Origin: Actinomycetes bacterium
Lineage (GTDB): Bacteria > Actinomycetota > Coriobacteriia > Coriobacteriales > Eggerthellaceae
Reading direction: 5' to 3'
DNA: 11,008 nucleotides
NCBI GenBank assembly: GCA_023403475.1
Contig: JAEYEL010000103.1
Coordinates: 1 to 11,008 of the forward strand
This document shows positions 6,079-11,008 of the stretch, piece by piece. Within the stretch, counting starts at the first letter, position 1; each line of letters starts with the position of its first letter. The notes under the pieces are model-generated. The model saw only the letters and a list, made by a program, of their open reading frames with translations, ran no database searches and had not been told where the DNA came from. A program made the translations under genes and the position numbers.

Positions 6079-8562
6079 GTGTCGAAGGAAAAGACGCTCA
6101 AAGCTCTTTCCGGCATTCATGAGGGGACAGAGTACAAGTATACCTGCTGCGCCCAGAACGGATGCTGGGATGCAAGCTGTATCATCAAGTGCGAAGTGAA
6201 AGACGGAAAGCTGATTTCCATTTCGCCTGATGATAGCGTGAATCCTAATTCGCCGCGAGAAGATGTTGGCGAAGGGGGGTTTCGCCAAGGCATGGTTCAA
6301 ATGCGCCCATGCGCTATGGGACATGCATGGAAGGGGGAGCTGAACGCATCGACAAGGATTCTGTATCCGCTCAAGCGCGTGGGTGGGAAAGGTCCGGGAA
6401 ACGGATCGTTCGAACGCATATCGTGGGAAGAGGCGCTTGACACGATTGCGGCGAAGCTGAAAGAGTTCAAAGAGAAGTACGGGCCTTACTGCATTGCTCA
6501 TAGCGTGGACGACTGCTTTGAATCGTGCGGTTTCAAACTTGCACCTTGGTTCGGCATAGGTATGGCTGCATGGGGCGATAATTCGATATCTGGCACGACT
6601 CCCGGCGAGAAACTTCACTTGGGATTCGATATGATTTCAGCGTTTTACGGAAAAAGCGATGTTTGCGTTGGCTTCGAGGCTCCCGACCTGCTTAATTCAA
6701 AGCTTATCGTGCTTTGGGGCATGGATCCTCTTGTCGGGTGGTACGGTGCCGTGTCGTATTATATGAAGATAGCCCAGGAGCGCGGTGCCAAGGTCATCGT
6801 TATCGATCCTCGCTATACGAACAGCGCCGAGACTCTTGCCGATCAATGGCTTCCCATTCGCCCTGGAACTGATCTTGCCATGCTGCTTGCGGTGGCGTAT
6901 GTCCTTTACACCCAAGATTTGTACGATCATGAATATGTCGAGAAGTGGGTGGAGCCTGCGGGCTTCGGGAAGTGGCGCGCCTACGTTACTGGCGAGTCCG
7001 ACGGCGTTGCGAAGACACCTGAGTGGGCCGAACCTATAACGGCACTTCCCGCCGAGACGATTCGAGCTTTTGCCGAGCTATATGCGGCGAGCACGCCCGT
7101 TCATCTGCATTTCTACTATGCTCCTGCGAAGCGCCATTTGGGTGAGTACTGTGCTTCGGCGGCCATGCTCTTGCAGGCTATGACGGGAAATCTTTCCATT
7201 GCGGGCGGCTGCGAAACGGGATGCACGCTAGTCACGCCGCCGCGTATTCCTCTGCCCGAGATAGACTGGGGTCGCGCAGAGCCGGAGTATGAGGCTCCCA
7301 TTTGCTACAACATACAGAAAATTGCCGAAGCGATCGTTCAAAGACCGCGATTCGATAACGGTGAGATATCGGAAGAAGAGTATCGCATGCTCATAGGATC
7401 GCCGCCTGGGTCGCCTTTGCCTAACATCAAGATGATGCTGGTTGAAAGTCAGTATCCCGTCGTTCATCACGATAGCAACAAACGGATGAAGGCGCTTGCT
7501 ATGACGGAATTCAACTGGGGCTTTCAGTGGCATGTGGATCAAGCTTCGATGCCGTTTATGGATATCGTCCTTCCCGGAGCGGTCGTTATGTTCGAAACTC
7601 GTGATAATTACATGCTTGGCCCCGATCGATTCATGTGCGGTCCGAACGGTATGAGGAACTACTTTCTTTATGCTGACAAAATCTGCGACGCCCCTGGGGA
7701 AGTGCGCCCTCATGGCTGGGTGTACACCGAGCTTGCAAAACGCTTAGGCATTGTCGACAAATACAATCCTCGGCTTAAAGACGTTCCCGTTGAGAAGTGG
7801 GACGATGCCGTGCATGAGTTGTACCACGAAGCCTATGATAAGTGGGCGAAAGATCCAACGGGGCAGCTGAAAATGCTGGGTATAGAACCCAAGTCTTGGG
7901 ACGAATTTCTCAAAAAACCCGTAGTACGCGTTCCTATTGATGAGCCCTTCCATGCCTATAAGAATTATATGGAAGCTGGCAAAAATCCGTTTTTCACGCC
8001 GTCGAGAAAAATAGAGTTCTCGTCTAAACTGGTAGAGGCGCTCGACTTCAAAACGCAAACTTGGTATCGGGGCGAACTCGAGTCCATGCCAGTGTGGGAT
8101 CCTTCCTACATGAAAGGTGAGCAGCCTAATGACAGTTTCTATCATCCGAAGGCAGAAAGATATCCTCTTTCCCTTGTGACGCCTGTTTCGGCTTTCCGTC
8201 AGCATGCTTGTCTGGATCACAATCCTGCACTTCGCGACGAATGCTATCGCCACGCTGTTTGGATAAGCTTAGCCGATGCGAAGAGTCGCGGGATATGTGA
8301 CGGCGAAACGGTGAAGGTGTTTAACGAGTTTGGCGAGATTCACCTTCCGGCTTATGTTACATCGCGAATCATGCCTGGAACCTGCGCTGTTTTTCACGGG
8401 GCATGGTATACACCGAACGACGAGAAGACAGAGACTATGCCGTATGGAATCGACACAAGGGGAACCTGCAACTTCCTCATAGGGGATGAACATGCCCCCC
8501 ATATCGTAGGCGCTCTTCTTACGGCTGGGCTCGTTGAAATTGAGAAGATCGAGGAGGCATGA
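6079..8562 (+). CDS. Molybdopterin (bis-MGD) oxidoreductase, DMSO reductase family, cytoplasmic type
   Basis: The protein has 827 residues from a GTG. It has no twin-arginine or other signal peptide, so the enzyme should be cytoplasmic. The N-terminus carries a cysteine cluster for a [4Fe-4S] centre (C23, C24, C29, C34, C38, then C78 in MRPCAMGH), with wider spacing than the classical CxxCxxxC. ILYPLKRVG (94-102) and FERISWEEALDTIA (111-124) are family hallmarks. Cofactor-binding segments follow: LIVLWGMDPLVGWYG (209-223), GAKVIVIDPRYTNSAETLADQWLPIRPGTD (236-265) and MTGNLSIAGG (368-377). MDIVLPGAVVMFETRDN (494-510) precedes the C-terminal molydopterin-binding domain (~695-815, with TPVSAFRQHACLDHNP and VFHGAWYTPN). 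The Mo ligand cannot be assigned with confidence; it should lie near SISGTTPGEK (169-178). It is first in a four-gene operon with a ferredoxin subunit and an MFS permease, as in catechol dehydroxylase and related aryl-reducing clades of Eggerthellaceae. The substrate is inferred only as a small organic molecule. Confidence 0.92.
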   Translation: MSKEKTLKALSGIHEGTEYKYTCCAQNGCWDASCIIKCEVKDGKLISISPDDSVNPNSPREDVGEGGFRQGMVQMRPCAMGHAWKGELNASTRILYPLKRVGGKGPGNGSFERISWEEALDTIAAKLKEFKEKYGPYCIAHSVDDCFESCGFKLAPWFGIGMAAWGDNSISGTTPGEKLHLGFDMISAFYGKSDVCVGFEAPDLLNSKLIVLWGMDPLVGWYGAVSYYMKIAQERGAKVIVIDPRYTNSAETLADQWLPIRPGTDLAMLLAVAYVLYTQDLYDHEYVEKWVEPAGFGKWRAYVTGESDGVAKTPEWAEPITALPAETIRAFAELYAASTPVHLHFYYAPAKRHLGEYCASAAMLLQAMTGNLSIAGGCETGCTLVTPPRIPLPEIDWGRAEPEYEAPICYNIQKIAEAIVQRPRFDNGEISEEEYRMLIGSPPGSPLPNIKMMLVESQYPVVHHDSNKRMKALAMTEFNWGFQWHVDQASMPFMDIVLPGAVVMFETRDNYMLGPDRFMCGPNGMRNYFLYADKICDAPGEVRPHGWVYTELAKRLGIVDKYNPRLKDVPVEKWDDAVHELYHEAYDKWAKDPTGQLKMLGIEPKSWDEFLKKPVVRVPIDEPFHAYKNYMEAGKNPFFTPSRKIEFSSKLVEALDFKTQTWYRGELESMPVWDPSYMKGEQPNDSFYHPKAERYPLSLVTPVSAFRQHACLDHNPALRDECYRHAVWISLADAKSRGICDGETVKVFNEFGEIHLPAYVTSRIMPGTCAVFHGAWYTPNDEKTETMPYGIDTRGTCNFLIGDEHAPHIVGALLTAGLVEIEKIEEA
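8551..8557 (+). promoter_or_regulatory. Shine-Dalgarno deciding the ferredoxin start
   Basis: GAGGAGG lies inside the last codons of the molybdoenzyme gene. It is 7 nt before the ATG at 8565 but only 1 nt before the ATG at 8559, so 8565 is the better start. Confidence 0.65.
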
Positions 8563-8564
8563 GC

Positions 8565-9308
8565 ATGGCGCAATATGGTTTCTTTTTTGATCAGTCGCGC
8601 TGTTATGGCTGCCAAGCATGCGCTACGGCTTGCAAGGACTGGAACGCTCTTGAACCTGGGCCTGAGAAGTGGATGACGGTCTACGAATGGGAGACGGGTG
8701 CGTTTCCATCCACGCGCATCCACTCGCTTGCGTTCTCGTGTGCGCACTGCGAAAGCCCCGCTTGCATGGCCGCCTGTTCTTCCGGGGCAATTTTCAAAGA
8801 CGATGTCTTTGGAGCTGTTCTTGTTGACAAAGAGAAGTGCGTGGGCTGTCGTGAGTGCGCGCAAGCTTGTCCGTTCGGAGCACCGAAGTTCGCATCGGAC
8901 AACCAGATCGAAAAGATGAGCAAGTGCACCATGTGCATCGACAAGTTGATCAAAGGCGAAAAGCCCCAATGCGTTCTGTCTTGTCCCATGCGAGCGCTCG
9001 ACTTCGGCCCGCTGGATGACTTGGTAGGTCAGTATGGCAACTGTCGAAGTCTTGAGGGTATGCCTGAAGCTGCAGAACTCGGCCCCGCTTTTGTCGCCAA
9101 GCCTTCATGCGAGAAAATCAAGCTCCTTCCTTTCGATGAAAAGAAGGTCATCACACTGAATGCTCAAAGGGGCGATCTTCCTGATTTATTCGAGAGCGAG
9201 GCAAGCGTTTCGGACGTTCCGAAAGGCATTATGTTCAGAGATGCACTGCGTATGCGCCACGATACATCGGCGGAACTCATGAGGGCGACGCAGAACGACC
9301 TAGGTTAG
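8565..9308 (+). CDS. Four-cluster [4Fe-4S] ferredoxin subunit (DmsB/HybA-like)
   Basis: The protein has 247 residues from the ATG at 8565, two bases after the previous stop. An ATG at 8559 overlapping that stop is possible but too close to the ribosome site. Four cysteine quartets are visible: C13/C16/C19/C23, C59/C62/C67/C71, C92/C95/C98/C102 (CVGCRECAQACPFG) and C121/C124/C136/C140 (CTMC...CVLSC). This is the layout of electron-transfer subunits of DMSO-reductase-family complexes. A ~100-residue C-terminal tail has few recognisable features. It should dock on the molybdenum subunit and conduct electrons between its clusters and the cytoplasmic donor. No NrfD/DmsC-type membrane anchor follows, so the donor is probably soluble or another protein encoded elsewhere. 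Confidence 0.93.
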   Translation: MAQYGFFFDQSRCYGCQACATACKDWNALEPGPEKWMTVYEWETGAFPSTRIHSLAFSCAHCESPACMAACSSGAIFKDDVFGAVLVDKEKCVGCRECAQACPFGAPKFASDNQIEKMSKCTMCIDKLIKGEKPQCVLSCPMRALDFGPLDDLVGQYGNCRSLEGMPEAAELGPAFVAKPSCEKIKLLPFDEKKVITLNAQRGDLPDLFESEASVSDVPKGIMFRDALRMRHDTSAELMRATQNDLG

Positions 9309-9315
9309 AAGGAGG
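9309..9315 (+). promoter_or_regulatory. Strong Shine-Dalgarno of the small zinc-ribbon gene
   Basis: AAGGAGG, 7 nt before the ATG at 9323, beginning one base after the ferredoxin stop. It is an optimal site that strongly supports the 76-codon gene as real. Confidence 0.8.
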
Positions 9316-9322
9316 TTGCTTT

Positions 9323-9553
9323 ATGTGCTTCAGACCAGCGACGACAAGCGGGCCGACTGAGAATTTCTGCCCAGAATGCGGGAAGCCCATTATCGCCATG
9401 CCGGGAGTTTCCCTTACAAGCTGCATGGCGTGCGGGTGCGACCTTTCTTCCTATATGAATGAGGAGAAGGCGGCTCAAGCTCCCGTAAAGGCTCCGACGG
9501 TTCCAAGGCCGACGACGCCTCCACCTGGCGCACCGAAAACAATGCGAGCATGA
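9323..9553 (+). CDS. Small zinc-ribbon-like protein of the molybdoenzyme operon
   Basis: The protein has 76 residues and starts 14 bases after the ferredoxin stop. Two cysteine knuckles, FCPECGKPI (16-24) and SCMACGCDL (33-41), make a compact CxxC-(14)-CxxC zinc ribbon or rubredoxin-like fold; an additional Cys follows MACG and another is residue 2 (MCFRP). The C-terminal third is a Pro/Ala/Lys/Thr-rich disordered tail (QAPVKAPTVPRPTTPPPGAP). There is no signal peptide or membrane segment. I do not recognise a characterised homologue. Position between the redox subunits and the permease suggests an accessory role, such as metal or iron-sulfur handling, electron transfer or maturation of the enzyme, but none of this is shown by the sequence. 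Confidence 0.8.
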   Translation: MCFRPATTSGPTENFCPECGKPIIAMPGVSLTSCMACGCDLSSYMNEEKAAQAPVKAPTVPRPTTPPPGAPKTMRA

Positions 9554-9670
9554 AACACGTTCTCTTCGTTGTCGCGTTGCATTGCGCTAATCTGGTTGGA
9601 CGTGGCTGTAATAAAAGTGGGGCGCGAAGGGACAAGGGGAAGTAAGAATAGCAACGAGAAAGAAGGGGTT

Positions 9671-10924
9671 ATGGTTTCGAAAGAATTAGCTGGCAGCAAG
9701 TACAATCCACGTGTTGCGTGGTTGGCTCTTGTGGGCGGCATTATGATTTACTTTGTGAATAGCGCGGCGCAATACAAGATTCCGCCTATCATGATAGAAC
9801 TTAACGAGGCTTTGGGGCTTACTCTTGCTCAGTCGGGATGGCTTATGTCCATTATGAGCCTTCTTGGTCTCATTTTGGCTCTTCCTGCTGGCTTTATCAT
9901 CATGAAGCTTGGCGTTAAGTGGGCTACGGTTCTAGCGGCTTCGGTTCAATTGGTCGGTTCGCTTATTGGCACCTTTGCCACGGGATTCGAGCTGATGCTT
10001 GTAAGCAGGGCGCTTGAGGGTGTTGCTCTCGGTCTTTGCAACGTTGTTTCTTTTGCCGTTGTTACTGCATTTTTTCCGCCAGAGAAGCGCGGTTTTCCCA
10101 ATTCGTGCGTCACGGCACTTTATACGGTTGCTGTCTTCATGATGATGAACGTCGCCGTGCCCTTGACAGAGGCTTTTACATGGACGGGAATATGGTGGTT
10201 TGTTAACATATTAAGCGTGGTGGCCGTTCTTGCAGCCTTGTTCCTTATCCCTTCGAAAGACCAAGAGATCGATTTTGAAGAAGATGGACAGGATCATGTT
10301 GCTAAAGAGAAGATCGACTATGGAACGCTGCTCAAAACACCCTCTGTCTGGATCGCTCCGCTTATATTCGTTGTGTTCAATATTGGCTACTATGGAATTT
10401 CGACCTATATGCCTACCTATCTTGTAGATGGCGTCGGGGCCGATCAGGCGGCCGCCAACCTTGCGGTAAGCTGGAATTCTCTCGTTGGCCTTCCCGCCGC
10501 GCTTGTTATCGGCATCGTTTTGAACAAACTGCGAATTGAGTACCGCAAGTACGTCGTTGCTCTCACGATGTTCGCTTTGGGCGTGTGCTATCTGGCTGCT
10601 TTCAAGATGCCGACGGTGGAATCGGCCACGATTCTTCTTATTCTCATGGGCTTTATATGCACCTTCGTCCCCGTTGCTCTTTACACGCTCGGGCCAGACA
10701 TCATTCCATCTGCAGCCTATGCTGCAATCATCTTGGCTATAATCACCTTCGGCCAAAACCTTGGCATGACTCTCGGGCCTTTGGTTGTGGGCTATATCGT
10801 CGATATTCTTGGCGACTGGGCAGCTTGCTCTTTGCCCATCGGCATTATGGCCTTCTTTGGCGGCGTTATTGCCTTCTTCCTTAAAGTCGGCAAGGCGAAG
10901 CGCTCGGATGGCGAAGCTGAATAG
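9671..10924 (+). CDS. MFS permease (CynX/NimT- or organic-anion-transporter-like)
   Basis: The protein has 417 residues from the ATG at 9671, with AGAAGGGG just upstream. Longer reading to 9569 adds 34 polar residues with no ribosome site and is rejected. About twelve hydrophobic segments are visible: ~15-32, 53-75, 83-103, 107-133, 145-165, 173-193, then a charged central loop (195-222), then 227-247, 266-284, 293-311, 318-340, 347-376 and 385-405. This is the standard 6+6 MFS arrangement. The loop between helices 2 and 3 reads GFIIMKLGVKWAT, a degenerate form of the GxxxDRxGRR motif lacking its aspartate. It lies 117 bp after the zinc-ribbon gene with the same orientation and is probably cotranscribed. 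It likely imports the substrate, or exchanges substrate for product, of the molybdoenzyme. The substrate is not readable from the sequence. Confidence 0.88.
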   Translation: MVSKELAGSKYNPRVAWLALVGGIMIYFVNSAAQYKIPPIMIELNEALGLTLAQSGWLMSIMSLLGLILALPAGFIIMKLGVKWATVLAASVQLVGSLIGTFATGFELMLVSRALEGVALGLCNVVSFAVVTAFFPPEKRGFPNSCVTALYTVAVFMMMNVAVPLTEAFTWTGIWWFVNILSVVAVLAALFLIPSKDQEIDFEEDGQDHVAKEKIDYGTLLKTPSVWIAPLIFVVFNIGYYGISTYMPTYLVDGVGADQAAANLAVSWNSLVGLPAALVIGIVLNKLRIEYRKYVVALTMFALGVCYLAAFKMPTVESATILLILMGFICTFVPVALYTLGPDIIPSAAYAAIILAIITFGQNLGMTLGPLVVGYIVDILGDWAACSLPIGIMAFFGGVIAFFLKVGKAKRSDGEAE

Positions 10925-10960
10925 GTTTAGCTGGGTAGGTTTTCGCTTTGCGAATTTTAC

Positions 10961-11000
10961 AGGGGCGGCACTTTACAAAGGTTAGCGGGGTGTCGCCCCT
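10961..11000 (+). terminator. GC-rich hairpin after the operon, possible terminator
   Basis: AGGGGCGGCAC (10961-10971) pairs with GTGTCGCCCCT (10990-11000) as an 11-bp stem with one G-T wobble and an 18-nt loop, 37 bp after the permease stop. Only two T bases follow before the window ends in mixed sequence, so a classical U-tract is not shown. It may be a terminator or an mRNA-stabilising stem. Confidence 0.5.
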
Positions 11001-11008
11001 TGCATTGC

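Noticed and set aside
6043..6618. A minus-strand 191-codon frame opposite the start of the molybdoenzyme gene
   Set aside because: It is fully antisense to conserved molybdoenzyme sequence and has no domain of its own.
9569..9670. A longer N-terminus for the MFS permease
   Set aside because: The added residues are polar and unlike an MFS N-terminus, and the ATG at 9671 has its own AGAAGGGG ribosome site right before the first hydrophobic segment.

Overview
The window looks like a chromosomal segment from an anaerobic gut actinobacterium of the Eggerthellaceae (Eggerthella/Slackia/Gordonibacter-like). The reasons are: a bis-MGD molybdenum oxidoreductase clustered with a four-cluster ferredoxin and an MFS transporter, the actinobacterial type of AAA ATPase with a C-terminal winged helix, moderately high GC, and extended -10 promoters, one apparently giving a leaderless mRNA. 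The family-level assignment is inferred from gene content, not from a marker gene.

Layout. (1) 1-1275, + strand: the 3' part of a secreted beta-helix 'carbohydrate-binding domain' protein (Cthe_2159/DUF4353 type) with a Gly/Pro/Asp-rich insertion. (2) 1464-2603, - strand: AAA ATPase with a C-terminal winged helix, preceded by two TATA-like 9-mers exactly 20 bp apart. (3) 2847-3743, - strand: NAD(P)HX dehydratase (nnrD), whose extended -10 box sits so close to the ATG that transcription should start on the start codon. (4) 3744-4557: about 0.8 kb without an intact gene. It holds a 14-bp tandem repeat, a 12-bp palindrome, a remnant of an AlbA_2-type (divergent AAA_4) regulator gene, and a degenerate array of 8-bp units. 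(5) 4558-5805, - strand: a Fic-fold protein with a C-terminal winged helix in which the Fic catalytic motif has been lost. (6) 5806-6078: a divergent intergenic region with a 7-bp-arm inverted repeat. (7) 6079-10924, + strand: an apparent four-gene operon of molybdopterin oxidoreductase, 4x[4Fe-4S] ferredoxin, 76-aa zinc-ribbon protein and MFS permease, followed by a GC-rich hairpin.

Working model. The operon looks like a self-contained cytoplasmic respiratory or reductive module. The permease would bring an organic substrate in, the molybdenum enzyme (no Tat signal, no membrane anchor, no dedicated chaperone in the window) would transform it, and the ferredoxin subunit would pass electrons. 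This arrangement recalls the catechol dehydroxylase and transhydroxylase clades of gut Eggerthellaceae, but the substrate cannot be read from the sequence. The divergent catalytically dead Fic/winged-helix protein is the obvious candidate regulator, and the inverted repeat between the two is a candidate binding site. The most novel element is the pairing of a pseudo-Fic transcription factor with a molybdoenzyme operon that also encodes a small, uncharacterised zinc-ribbon protein.
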